From positions 59,952,001-60,016,000 of the forward strand of contig NC_080590.1 of the NCBI RefSeq assembly GCF_029962835.1: a stretch of DNA of 64,000 nt. The letters run 5' to 3'. The notes under the pieces are model-generated. The model saw nothing but the letters and a program-made list of their open reading frames with translations, made no database searches and was not told the DNA's origin. The DNA comes from Magnolia sinica (lineage: Eukaryota; Streptophyta; Magnoliopsida; Magnoliales; Magnoliaceae). A program made the translations under genes and the position numbers. Positions 1 through 11,442 of the stretch are shown one piece after another. Each line of letters starts with the position of its first letter. Positions within the stretch are counted from its first letter, which is position 1.

Positions 1-520
1 AGCATCTGATATTTGGCTCATTATGATCTGCATTCCATACTCTGATATTGTATGACTCATGGACTTGCCAGTATTTTCACTATTGTATGATTTATGACAT
101 TGTATTGAATACTTGATACTTATCTTGCACACACACTTTCACCCCTTCTAAGCTTTTTATAAGCTTATGCACAATAAATGTATGTAAGTGGCGTTAGGTT
201 GTAGCAACGTTGAGCATTAGAGCGTGTAGTGGACCTCTAGAGCTTGAGTATCGATACATATATTTCCCTTTCAGCATTGCACTTAACTGTTTATATTAGT
301 GGATATGTGATGATGATGTTGCCTTTGTGATTTGGGTAAACTTGTGGTTGTGCTTCTTATGAGATAAATATACTTTAGAAAATCCTCCTTATAGGTTCCC
401 AGGATCGAAATTTGGCGTATAGTTTCTAGGAGCCAAGAATGGGGTACTATGGAGGTTGTCGGCACCGGATTCGGCGATCAGAAATTTTGTAAGCCCGATT
501 TTTGAGTTTGGGGCATGACA
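1..520 (+). repeat. 3' end of the 5' LTR of element A
   Basis: The segment ends in GGGGCATGACA at 520, directly before the primer binding site. It matches 4919-5437 with scattered substitutions. Only the last 520 bases are in the window; by comparison with the 3' LTR about 3.3 kb is missing to the left. Confidence 0.85.
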
Positions 521-525
521 GAAGT

Positions 526-537
526 TGATATCAGAGC
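526..537 (+). other. Primer binding site of element A
   Basis: TGATATCAGAGC lies six bases after the LTR end. It differs by one base from TGGTATCAGAGC, the usual plant primer site complementary to the 3' end of initiator tRNA-Met. The same site is intact in element C (31579-31590) and nearly so in element B (19270-19281). Confidence 0.8.
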
Positions 538-728
538 ATAACTTGGGAATATCTAAGGATAACATTACATATCTGCTGATAGCTACCTTACATTGTATGA
601 TTGTTGCAAACTTAGAATGATTAGATCCCCGAGTTTAAATAACTTAGAAACTTCCTGATATAGCTCCCTATCGTGTGTGCATTCGAGAGTGCCCAAGGAT
701 AATAGGCCCTTGTTACTTTTTGTAGGAC

Positions 729-1458
729 ATGACACTCAAGCGAGTGACCTGAGCGACTTTCGCTTCCCTGCCTGAGATTCTTGTTCCCCCACCTGAGACT
801 TCTGCACCCTCATCCGAGTCTAGTGCAGCATCGACCGTGTCCTTGAGTGTGGACCAGCTACAGCAGATGTTGCAAGCAATAACCACCTTTCTTCAGAGAG
901 GAGGCCGGAAGAGGTGGACCCCCTCCAGTAAGTCCCAGTAGCATCGACGACCATAGAGGCACATGAGTCGCCATCCGCTAGAGCACCAGCGACACCCCCA
1001 ACATCACCTCAGAGGCAGCTTCCCAGTGCCTGTTATGGATGTGGTGGGATAGGACACCGTAGGTGGGAGTGTCCTCGACCACAGCAACAGCAGGAGCACC
1101 AACAGTACCTCCACCACTTCCTTTACACCAGTTCATAGGTGCTTGCTTTGGATGTAGTGGGATAGGGCATCGTATGAGCGAGTGTCCCTGTCCCCAGCAG
1201 CAGCCTTCATAACAGCAGCAACGACGACAGTATCTACCGCCGAGACCCCAGTGGCAAAAGCGACGACAGTATCTGCCGCCGAGGCCCCAGCAGCGGCAGC
1301 GGCAGCAGCAGTAGCAGGATCCTCAGGCATAGGAGGAGTCGTCGACAATTAGTGCAACTTAGCCCCTGCACTATTTTGCTAGATTGCTCATAAATGAGGC
1401 GTCTTGGGAGCAAGAGCTTGAGATTCGTGGGCGTTATCCCCATCTCTTAGGTGTTTGA
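729..1458 (+). pseudogene. Gag and pol-tail remnant of element A
   Basis: A gag-like start (ATG at 729) follows a leader shared with element C. Around 900 the reading jumps into the region just upstream of the zinc knuckle, so the central gag is deleted. Two CCHC knuckles (C-x2-C-x4-H-x4-C) are visible at 1031-1072 and 1144-1185, in different frames, which points to a duplicated knuckle region. After Gln-rich text, codons 1381-1458 read as the C-terminal end of a chromovirus integrase/chromodomain (NEASWEQ...RYPHLLGV, then a stop). No protease, RT or integrase core is present and stops interrupt the rest. The assignment rests on family resemblance; the product is not functional. Confidence 0.7.
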
Positions 1459-1570
1459 TAATGTTGGTATGTTAAGTTCTGATTATATATATAGTGATGT
1501 GGTTTTCCTCCCTTGGTGAGCTCTATATTACTTGTGTTGTAGTTTAAATTTTGAGGATGAAATTTTTATT

Positions 1571-1583
1571 AGGAGGGGAGAGC
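1571..1583 (+). other. Polypurine tract of element A
   Basis: AGGAGGGGAGAGC stands immediately before the 3' LTR start TGTCAGGCCC. The same tract precedes the 3' LTR of element B at 19678-19690, and both follow the conserved text TTTTGAGGATRAAATTTTTA. It would prime plus-strand DNA synthesis. Confidence 0.8.
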
Positions 1584-1934
1584 TGTCAGGCCCGTATCCT
1601 AGCCCGTACTATTCCTTAGACTTTCGCGGTCCACCCGATCGAATTCTAATGACTCGCGATGCGTAGATAGCATTAGTGTGTGACCCTAAGTTGTATCCTG
1701 TATTCTAGAGTTGGCTCGACCCAAGACTTGTAACCTAGCGACCGTGCCGTCATTGCAGTTCCGATGCCGTGTCTCACGTACCGAGGTGATACCCGAGCTA
1801 GGAGATGTGGGCTCGCGTTTAATTCGAGGAAAATGCCACGTAATTGCAAAACCCAAGAGAAATCACATCAATCATGTCAAGTACATATCCCATCAATTAC
1901 CTCAAGCAAGTACAACCACCCCTCCCCTAAAGTC

Positions 1935-1971
<37 letters not shown>

Positions 1972-4900
1972 CACCATCAAGTATACTGATAACTCTCTCA
2001 CCCATCACACCCCATCACTCACCCATCCCTCTCTCTCTTACAACCTCTCTCTCTCATCTCTCTCTCATTCTCCCAAGCAACCCCATAAGCACCCAATGTC
2101 CAAGCATTTTCATGGGAGAGAGGAGAAGCTAGTGTGGCCCAACTCCTTACCACCCAATCCAACTGTCCAATCTCCATCATCCTCCATCAAAGTGGTAGTC
2201 GAGGAGCTTACCTTGCCATTGATCCAAGATGAAGCAAGAACGGTGGGTTTTTTTTAAGGTTTTGTTTGTGTGGATTTGATCATTTTAGGGCCCACATGAT
2301 TTAGGAGCCATTTCATGTTTGTAAGCAAGAGGGGCCCATAGTGGCAGGGTCCCTCTATCTCACCAATCTCTCTCTCTCTCTCTCTCTTCCTATTTTATGG
2401 ACCCCACTATGATGCACGTATTTGATCCCCACCGTCCATCCATTTTGCTGTCCAAGTGGTGGGATGCACCATGACGTGTGTGTTGTATCTATGCCGCTGT
2501 CCATCACCGTGGAGCCCACCTTGATATGTGTTTCATCCATCTGTCCAGCTGGGACGGTGGAGCCCACCTAATACATGTATTTGATCCTGCCTTCCAGCTG
2601 GGATGGTGGACCGCATCATGTTGTATATGTTTCATCCACATCGTCCAGTGTTTGGACGGTGCTATGGACCCCACCTGATGTATGTGTTCCGTCCACGGCT
2701 GTGGAGCTCAGATGATGTATATGTTTTATCCATGATGGCCTGGGCCCACCGTGAAGCACGTGTTGGACCCACTAATATCTGTGATTTATCCAGGCCGTCC
2801 AGCCCTGTACGTAGGACCTACTGTGATGTATGGTCCACCGTCCAGCAAAGGACAGACCTAGATGAAGAGAACACAAATGTCAACTTGGTGGGTCCCACAT
2901 GTGTGGGCCACCTGGTATATATGTTTCATCCAGGCCGTCCAACGTGGCCCACCTTGAATGTATGTATTTCCCACACCGTCCAGCTGAGGATGATGTGGTC
3001 CACTGATATATGTGTTTCATCACGACGTCCATCTGTGGATACCCACCAAGATATATGCGTTAGATCCCACCGTCCAAATTGCTAGACGGTGGGCCACACC
3101 CTAACGTATGTGTTTTATCAACACTGTCCATCCATTTTTCCAAGATCATTTATATGGTGGGCCCTGATCTAATTTGGTGGGCCTGGGCATTGCATCTTTT
3201 AAAAATAAATAATAATATAATAATAGTGATAATATATATTATAACGTATAATATTATATGGTGGGCCCTACGTGAGACCCACCTTGGGACGTGTTTTATC
3301 TAACCATCCATCTGATGATACACCACCATGATGTATTTATTTCACCCACACCATCCAGATTGTGCTAGATGGTGCTGGACAATGTTTGGACACTGCTGAT
3401 TTACATGGACAATGTTTGGACAGTGATGATTTACATAGACAATGCTTGGACAGTGCTGTTCATCATTAGTGAACCATGTGCCCCATAGAATGATAGTGTA
3501 CAGTGATACACATGTTAAACCTGCAACTATTGAAATGATTTTTGCTGTAACCCCAAGCTCTCACTTGATGTATATGAGGTCCATTGGTGCAGCCTATTAA
3601 TGCGGCCCACTTGATGTATATGAGGCCCATTGGTGCGCCCCACTTGATGTATATGAGGCCCATTGGTGCGGCCCATTGATGCGGCCCACTTGATGTATAT
3701 GAGGTCCATTGGCGTGGCCCATTGATGTAACCCACTTGATGTATATGAGGCCCATTGGTGAGGCCCATTGTGATGTATTTATGGCCTTTGACGAGGCCCA
3801 ATGTGATGTATTTATGGCCCATGTGTCGAGGCCTATTGTGATGGATATGCGGCCTATGAGTGAGGCCCATAGTGATGTGTATTAGGCCTTTGTGTGATGT
3901 CATGGGCCGACTATATGTTTGGCTTTATGTGGACCACTCCTTGGGAGCAATGTTGGTTAAATGTCCACATTAATGGGTAATGATGGTTAAATGTCCTCAT
4001 GGTGACCTTCCCTTAGGCCCTTGTTAGGCCGATTATCGAGGCCAATTGTCGAGACCGATTGTTGAGGCAGATTATCGAGGTCGATTGTTGAGACCAATTA
4101 TCGAGGTCGATTATTGATACCGATTATGAGTATGTGACAACATAGCATCATGATACATGCCCATACGCATCATCTGCATGTTTGTTATGAGATGTGGTTG
4201 GCCATTGCATATGCCATAGGGCAGGTCGTTTATGGGACTCCCTGAGAGGCGGAGTTGCCCCACATGAGTGCGCGGTATGCCCAGGATTGATGCATGGATG
4301 GACTGTGTGACTCATGCATCTTGCATTGTGTGTTGTGATTAATGTACGCTCTAGCGACATCAGGGTCATACCTCCACAGGCATGTCGTGGATGGCCAGAT
4401 GGGACACCGAAAATCTGTTACTAGCATATGGGCACCATAGATGTCCATGGGTGAAAATCCCTAAACCTCCATGGCCAGGAGACGATCCAACGTCTGGACT
4501 AAGTGGATTACATGAGTGCCCGAGTGTCGAATACCAGTAGGCCGCATATTCATTCATTCATTATCTACTCAGGCTGGTGGTGTGTAACTAATTGTTGTGT
4601 ACCTTCGTAATGGCAAGGATTTTGATTGGGGCACACAATTAACCTAAGGTCAGGGGTTTACCACATTGAGTCTGGCTATCCAAATTTAGGCATGGGACTG
4701 GTTTGGATAGAAGTCCCTTGTGATGGATCCCATAGCCTGCGATGCTGCGTACTATCATCCTGACTTCATCCAGCTTAGTCATTTCATTTGCACTGCATAT
4801 TGTATTGTATTGACAACATTTAACATTTTGGGTTACTATGTTTATGCATTTATATAGCTTAGATGAGGTTAATGGTATTCGTGGTTCGTCAAGATTTACA

Positions 4901-5437
4901 TATTGTATTACATCCTCGGCATCTGATATTTGGCTCATTATTATCTACATTCCGTACGCTGATATTGTATGACTCATAGACTTACCAGTATTTTTGCTAT
5001 TGTATGATTTATGACATTGTATTGAATACTTAACACTTATCTTGCACGCACACTTTCACCACCCTCTAAGCTTTCTATAAGCTTATGCACAATAGATGCA
5101 TGGAAGTGGCATTAGGTTGTAGTAGTGTTGAGCATTGGAGCATGCAGCGGACCTCTAGAGTTTGACTATCGATACATGTATTTCACTTTCAGCATTATAC
5201 TCAACTGTTTTATTAGTGGATATGTGATGATGATGTTGCCTTTGTGATTTGGGTAAACTTGTAGTTTGGCTTCTTATGAGATAAATGTACGTTGGAAAAA
5301 TCCTCCATGTCGGATCCCAGGATCGGAATCTAGTGTATGGCATTGGGAGCCGAGAACGGGGTACTACGGAGGCTGTCGGCACCGGATTTGGCGATCGAGA
5401 ATTTTGTAAGCCCGATTTCTAAGTTTGGGGCATGGCA
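1584..5437 (+). repeat. 3' LTR of element A (3.85 kb)
   Basis: The LTR begins TGTCAGGCCCGTATCC and ends GGGGCATGGCA. It is a mosaic: a unique 5' portion; (CT)n at 1937-1968 and 2366-2388; a GGGCCCACC/GATGTATGTGTT repeat zone (about 2280-3440); a tandem array with 'GATGTATATGAGGCCCATTG' units (about 3560-3900); a GATTATCGAGG-type array (4020-4130); and a 3' portion conserved among all copies (about 4130-5437). The many reading frames in it come from the repeats and are not genes. Confidence 0.85.
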
Positions 5438-5564
5438 GCCCCCTTGAGCAGTACCCCTCTTCCCTTCGCCTAGGAGGGGCAAAGAGGGTGGGGCTTGGAC
5501 GCGCCGTAAAGGTGGGAAGAAGGCCCCTCAAGCCCCTTGAGAATCGATAGAGGGCACTACGAAG

Positions 5565-7649
5565 ATGCTTGTGAGCGGGTGGACTGCCGAGACCATCCCG
5601 AGAGGATCTGTACTGGTTGAGTCTCAGATGGGATGGATCCGATCAGAGTTTGAGATCCCAGACTCCGTACGAATACGAGCGTCAGAGCCCCTTGATACCA
5701 CCGGAGCTTCTAGCGAAGGGGAAGTCACTATCTTCCGTTGTGCGCTATAATGTGGGCTCTGACTTCCAATGCATCCCTTCGTCCGAGCCCTAACAGCCTA
5801 TTTAGGACTGGCCCCAGGCCAGTTTACCCCCAATGCTTGGAGAGTTTTAGTATCTTCATACATCATCTGGCGCCACGTCGAGAACCCAGAACTGACACTA
5901 GAAGAGCTGATAAGTTTATACTTGATCAAACACGATGACCAAGAGCCATGGTACTATTTCGTGACTCGCGGCAGCAAGGGCTCGGGGCTGGTCCTGCAAC
6001 TTCCATCCTTTAAAAATGATTGGAAGAACAAATGGTTTTGGGCTTCGGGCGAGTGGGAAGCGCTGGTGGTGGAGCTCAGGAACCTAAGGACTCGAGTTCC
6101 TACCCGATTTACCCTTCCAGGTTGGATTTCGAACATTCATTTTGCAATATTCCTGTGTTTATTATAGTCTGATCAACGTCTTTATTTCATTTTTACAGAC
6201 TTCTCGAGAGGCCGGCCTCTCGTCACCTAGGATCAGAAGAATTAGGTCGCCAAGGCCAAGGTGCTTTCGAAAGATCTACGCTCTTGGTCGGTCCTGATTA
6301 CCGCAGATAACCTCCATCTATCTGGGCTCTGCAAGTCTAAACCGCTCCCCACTTCATTCAATAAGTGCCCCTTCACCTTTTACTTCGACGAAACTGAACA
6401 TTTTACCTCTCGGACATTGACTTGATTTTTTGTTCATTGTGCAGGCATGGCCGTAGCCTCCGGGTCCCGGAAGAGGAAAGCCCCCTACCATTGAGGAGAT
6501 GTTGAGGTCTGAACCACGGACGAAGACGAGTCAGAAAAGGCAGGCAGCTGCTCGTGATGGAGGCCATCGACCCCAATTTCTATTGTTGCAGCTCCAACTC
6601 TAGTTTCAATTTCTGTTGCTGCAACTCCAGCACACGCCGCGGTTGAGGCCCTGGCCGATAACGTTCCAGCCCCGACCTCCCCTCCAATCATCACCCCTCA
6701 TGTCCCTGAAGTGCCTCCACCAGCCCCTAAGCCCTGTATAGCCATCCCATCTTCTTTCGAAAGGGATGAGGCCATTCGGATGGCCGACGCAATGCTCTCC
6801 CCTCCTGAAGTCAGAGATGATCCTAGAATTGAGGCCCAAGCTTAAACAGGCAGCGGGACAGGGGCAGGGGGAGCGACGGGGTTAGCTCAGGTTGGAACCA
6901 ATGAGACAAACTTCATCCGAGCTATCATATGTCTGACTTGGTTTGCTGGGCTGTGAAGCATGCTCTAGAGGAGGGGATTGCGTCTCTTCTTAATAAGTCG
7001 GATGAGTCCTTCATAAACGACATGGCCTCCATCTTCTACTGGGTATTTATATTAACCTTTCCCGCCTCTGATCCTTTTACGTCGCATTTATATGCTCATT
7101 TTCTTATTTCGATTCAGTCCATCTCAAGGATCCTTTTAACTAGGGAGAGGTTGAGGAAGATCGCGCAAAAAGACATGGAGATAATGGCTTTCAGGAGCGA
7201 GATGGGGACTCTTCGAGATGAGGCTGTGTTCCTCCGAATAAAGCAGGCGGAACTGCACGGGCACGATGATGGGAAGGTGTGAGAGTTACAACTCTAGGGG
7301 GTCATTAATAACCTTCAGGCATGATGCGCTGCCACTACGACAAAGCTGACTAGAGCCAGGGCCCATGCCGACTCACTAGCGAAGGAAAATGCCCGATTGG
7401 GTGACGTGCTGATTGAACCAATGTCGAGGCAGTGGAAGAGCAGAGCTGAGCGGTAACACAGGCAAATGAAGCTCAACGAGATGAAGATGAGGCCTCCCTG
7501 GCATTGGCGGTGACTGTTGTAGTGGACGCGATCAAGTCTTCGGAGGAAAGGACCTCGAACCTCTTGTCCCCGAGGACACAGGGGAGAAATCGGCTGAAGA
7601 CGCCTCACTGGACCCAGCTCCCGCCTCTCAACCTCCTTCGACTAGATAA
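5565..7649 (+). pseudogene. Accessory ORF of element D (putative gypsy-type transposon protein), antisense to pol
   Basis: From ATG 5565 the frame reads through a GWIRSEFEIPDSVRIR segment and, after two in-frame stops near 5748-5759, into PMHPFVRALTAYLGLAPG and a following WRVLV segment (5769-6120). That is the hallmark of the family I recall as Transposase_28 (PF04195), a protein of unknown function carried by plant LTR elements. Introns are suggested at 6121-6198 (CAG/GTTGG...TTTACAG) and 7043-7117 (GG/GTATTT...GATTCAG). A Lys/Arg-rich segment near 6465-6540 and a helical, coiled-coil-like stretch (7150-7280) follow. An acidic, Pro-rich tail ends at TAA 7647-7649. The ORF lies opposite to gag-pol, between integrase and the expected 3' LTR. 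Stops and probable frameshifts make it a pseudogene. Confidence 0.65.
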
Positions 7650-8229
7650 TTTTTGATACTTCCTCTTCTTTATAACTCTTTTAAACAATGATTTTGATGG
7701 ATAATTTTGGTGGATGATTTTTTTTGACCATCCGAAGAGGGAGTGATATAACACCATTGACTTTTTGGATGATGATTGCATTGACGATTGCCGGATGTTA
7801 AGTTGTTAATTGACGAGCCAGCTCTTTAACAAGTCGGCTCATTCCAGGGTCGTCTTCTCGTATTTGAGAAAAAAAATCTTTGGTTATTTCATAGAATCAT
7901 GTAATGTTTAAAATTACAAGGATTGACCCCCCGAGGAGTCAAGCACCCATGGCGAGCTTCTTTTTGTAGATCTGTTGGTTGTACGACGAGCTGACTCCTT
8001 TGTCAAGGAATTAGATCATCCATGGGCTTTTCCCCTAAATATAAGGGGATCTCTTGACTAGTTTTCATGGGATAACATACTAACCCCTTCTCTAAGGGAT
8101 CAGTCCGTTAAGTCGGCCCCTGCTTGTAAGAGGCAACTTTTTTTGTTAGTCGACAAGTCGTTCAAGTAGATACGTAAAAACATAGATTTTATTAAAAGCC
8201 TTAAAGGCTAGTTGCTCTAAGGTGCACAC
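7650..8229. other. Non-coding spacer of element D
   Basis: This spacer lies between the convergent ends of the accessory ORF (plus strand) and the integrase (minus strand). It is A/T-rich with no sustained frame. I see no further gene in it. Confidence 0.5.
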
Positions 8230-9350
8230 TTATTGAGGGCCTTCAGCGGCCAGTACATTAGGGTAGTAGATTTTCAGGTGCTTGACGTTCCAGGGGTGGG
8301 GAAGATGATGGCCTTCAAGATCCTTCAAGTGGTAGGAGCCAAGCTTAGTCGTTTGGACCACGCGGTAGGGCCCCTCCCAATTGGGTCCGAGCACCCCAGC
8401 CCCGACCTCTGCGGTGTTCTAGAAGACTCGGTGAATGACTAAGTCTTCTAAGCAAAATCGCCTAGTCTTGACCTTGGAGTTGTAGAATCGTGCCACCTGT
8501 TGATGTCGAGCAGTAACTTGGAGTCTGGAGACATCTCTAGCTTTCTTGAGTAGGTTCAGGTTAGCTGCAATCTGCTTGGTATTTTGATCTTCCTGATAGT
8601 TCCTGACCCGAGCTGTAAGGAGGCCAATCTCAACTGGCACCATCACCTCCGAATCGTAGGAAAGTGAAAATGGGGTTTTCCCAGTAGATGACTGAGCCGT
8701 AGTCCTGTAAGCTCAGAGGATGAATGGGTGCTCCTTAGCCTAGTTGCCTTTCGCTTTTTGTAATTTTTTTTTGAGATGGTACTTGATGACTTTGTTAACT
8801 ACCTCCACTTGTCCATTGGATTGTGAGTGGCGAGGCGAGGAATACGCGTTCGAAATACCGAGCCCCCGACACATGCCTCAGAATTTGTCGTTATCAAACT
8901 GTCTGCCGTTATCAGATACGATATTGCATGGGATTCTGAACCGACAGATGATATTCTTCCAAACAAAATCAACCACCTTATGCTCCGTGATTTTTACGAT
9001 AGGCTCGGCCTCGGCCCACTTAGTGAAGTAGTTAACTGCAACAATGACAAACTTGACCCGCCCCTTCCCAGTGGGCAGAGGTCCGATGATGTCAATCCCC
9101 CATTCGGCAAATGGCTACAGCCCACTCATGGGAGTTATTTCCTCCACAGGTCGCCTCGGCATGGTCGCATATCGATGGCACTTATCGCACCTCTAAACGT
9201 AGTTCTTCGAGTCCTCCCTAATGGTTGGCCAGAAATATCCTTGACGGAGTATTTTAAGGGCCAAGGCCCGACCACTGTAGTGATTTCCATAAATTCCCTT
9301 GTGAATCTCCTGAATCACGTAGTCTGCTTCATCGGGGTTGGAGACACCTG
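8230..9350 (-). pseudogene. Integrase of element D (broken)
   Basis: On the minus strand the C-x2-C half of the HHCC zinc finger (CDKC) is encoded near 9170-9195. The core follows with its first catalytic Asp at 9091-9093 (in WGIDIIG), second Asp at 8911-8913 (IVSDN) and Glu at 8803-8805 (NGQVEV), which gives DD35E spacing. A stop lies between the second Asp and the Glu, and others follow. A C-terminal part with a GPYRVV-like motif runs to about 8233. The enzyme would join retrotransposon cDNA to host DNA; this copy cannot be made in one piece. Confidence 0.8.
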
Positions 9351-9569
9351 AGGTAGGGCTTTGAATGCCCTTTCTTGTATAAGATCCCGTCCAAGACTAT
9401 GTATTGTGCAGCTCTGACTCTCAGATGTCTTGCCTCTAACCTATCCGAGGGGACCTCACTAAATGTGAGGTAATTGTAAATCAGGTCCATCTAGCTCGGT
9501 ATGGCATTCACTGGGTTGACTGCTTCTTGCTCTGTTTAGTCAATGCTCAGATGCTCTATGAACTTTACA

Positions 9570-10093
9570 GGGATGACCCGAGGAATCTTACCCTCCGTGG
9601 CCAAGGCTAGCTTTGTGAGGGCATCGGCCTAAGAATTATCTAACCTCAAAATTTGATTGATAGTGAAGCTCCAGAACATTTCTATCAACTTCCTAGCCTC
9701 GGAAAAGTAAGCCACCATCCTTGTATCCTTGGCCTCATATTCGGTGGAGATGTGATTCACCACCAGCTGAGAGTCGCATCGTACTTCGAGGGACTGGACC
9801 CCAAGACTGGCCGCTAGCCTGAGTCTAGCCAATAGGGCCTCATACTCTGCTTCATTATTAGATGTTTTAAAACTGAGCCTGATTGCATACTGGATAGATG
9901 TAGAGTCAGGTGCGACTAAGACAATCCCTGCCCCGACGAGTTTAGCATTTGACAATTCATCTACGAAGAGGATCCATCTCGATTTTAACACAGTGTCTTG
10001 ATTAGTCAAAGGGTCAGGCGAAGGAGCTGACTCTACTTCGGTACTAATACTTTCTTCACTCGGAGCAGTGAACTCTGTAATGAAGTTGGCCAC
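9570..10093 (-). pseudogene. Second RNase H domain (Tat-type aRNH) of element D
   Basis: The minus-strand frame 10093-9629 contains WILFVDELSNAKLVGAGIVL, then NNEAEYEALLA, a CDSQLVVNHI segment and an alanine/leucine tail that continues past a stop at 9629 toward 9570. These are the usual landmarks of the archaeal-like RNase H found downstream of the pol RNase H in Tat elements. The family's DG motif after FVD reads DE here. The domain follows the RT/RNase H unit after a few codons with a stop. Confidence 0.75.
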
Positions 10094-10126
10094 AGCTTGA
10101 CCCTTAGTCGCGGTCCTCAGACGGAA

Positions 10127-11390
10127 CTAAATATAGAACTCCCCGAGTTCGATTGCCCACTTAGTTAGTCGACCAAACACCTTGGGCCTCAAGAGAACCT
10201 GCCTGAGGGGAGAGTCAGTCAAGACAATGATGGAATGGGCCTGAAAGTATGGGTGTAACCTCCGATCCGAGATGATCAGACAAAGTGCTAGCTTCTCCAG
10301 AGCCGGATACCTTATTTCAACAGGCACCATTATTTTGTTCACATAATACACAGGATGTTGTTTGCCCCCCACCTCCCTGATCAGCGGGGAGCTGACAGCT
10401 GAGGCCGAGACTACGAGATACAGGAATAGGGGCTCGAATTCTTCTGGCTTGGATAGTAGGGGTGGTGAGCCCAAGTACTGCTTCAACTATTGGAGGGCTT
10501 GCTCACATTTCGATGTCCACTCGGGCTTTTTATGACCCTTTAACTGCTGAAAGAAGGGGAGTCATTTGTCGGTGGCTCTGGATATGAACCGTCTGAGCGC
10601 TGCTACTTGTCCGGTGAGACATTATATCTCTTTTATTGTCTGAGGTGAACTCATGTCGAGGAGCGCCTTGATCTTGTTAGGGTTTGCTTCATTGCCCCTT
10701 TGACTGCCCTGAAACTCGATGAATTTACTGGAACTGACTCCGAAGGCACACTTCGCGAGATTCAGCTTCATTCGGTACTCTCGGAGGATGGAGAAGGTCT
10801 CTCCGAGATCTGTCAAGTGATTAGACGCCTTAATGCTTTGAGGAGCATGTTGTCAACCTAAACTTCCATGGTGCGTCCGATCTGCCTGGCGAACATCTGA
10901 TTAACCAATCTCTGATATGTGGCCCCAGCATTTTTCAAGCCGAACGGCATAACTCGGTAACAGTAAAGTCCCTTGTCGGTGACGAAGGTAGTCTTCTGCC
11001 TGTCTGGGGGGTGTATCGCGATTTGGTTATAACCGGAATAGGTGTCAGGAAGAAGAGCAATTCGTGCCCTGCCGTACTGTCTACTAGCTGGTCGATCCGA
11101 GGCAAGGGAAAACTATCCTTAGGATGGGCCTTGTTCAGATCCAAGTAGTCCACACAAACCTGCCACTTTTCGTTCGCTTTCTTGATAAGGACCACATTCG
11201 CTATCCAATCTGGATAGTGCACCTCATCAATGAAGCCAATGCTGAGGAGGTTGAAGACCTCGTCGGCTATAGCCGTATATTACTCGGCGTCGAGCTGTCT
11301 CCTCTTTTGTTTCACTGGTTTGTGATCTGAATCCACATTCAGTCTATGGACCATGACATCGGGAGAGATTCCTGGCATGTGCTCATGTGA
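10127..11390 (-). pseudogene. Reverse transcriptase and RNase H of element D (broken)
   Basis: RT begins after the 1.93 kb insert with SHEHMPGISPDV and reads WIANVVLIKKANEKWQVC with the following DYLDLNKAHPKDSFPLPRID segment (about 11210-11090). It then shifts frame into the fingers/palm region. The catalytic YxDD box falls at about 10848-10864, where the Tyr codon is a stop and the second Asp reads as Asn, so this RT is dead. The connection and RNase H parts run from 10816 to 10127, with frames 10816-10622 and 10486-10127. Several frameshifts and stops are present. Confidence 0.8.
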
Positions 11391-11424
11391 CCATGAAAAG
11401 GCCAAGCTATATGTCCTAGAGGAA

Positions 11425-11442
11425 GGGGGGGGGGGGGGGGGG
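11425..11442 (+). repeat. Run of 18 guanines
   Basis: This is an uninterrupted poly-G tract near the left end of the 1.93 kb insertion. Such a tract can form a G-quadruplex and is prone to length error in sequencing, so the exact count is uncertain. Confidence 0.8.

Larger units (their letters stand above)
1..5437 (+). mobile_element. Element A: giant-LTR chromovirus derivative
   Basis: This is a plus-strand Ty3/Gypsy element seen from the end of its 5' LTR (1-520) through a short interior (521-1583) to a complete 3' LTR (1584-5437). Positions 1-520 align by eye with 4919-5437 and share family-specific text, so they are an LTR pair. A primer site resembling the initiator tRNA-Met complement follows the 5' LTR, and a purine tract precedes the 3' LTR. 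The interior keeps only the gag start, two CCHC knuckles and the last residues of a chromodomain-type pol. RT, RNase H and nearly all integrase are missing, so A is non-autonomous. The left part of the 5' LTR lies outside the window, so no target duplication can be tested. Confidence 0.85.

Noticed and set aside
1133..1443. Minus-strand Ala- or Leu-rich frames
   Set aside because: They are shadows of the CAG-rich gag tail of element A read on the other strand.
8827..9351. Plus-strand frame of 174 codons
   Set aside because: It is opposite to the element D integrase, whose catalytic motifs are on the minus strand.
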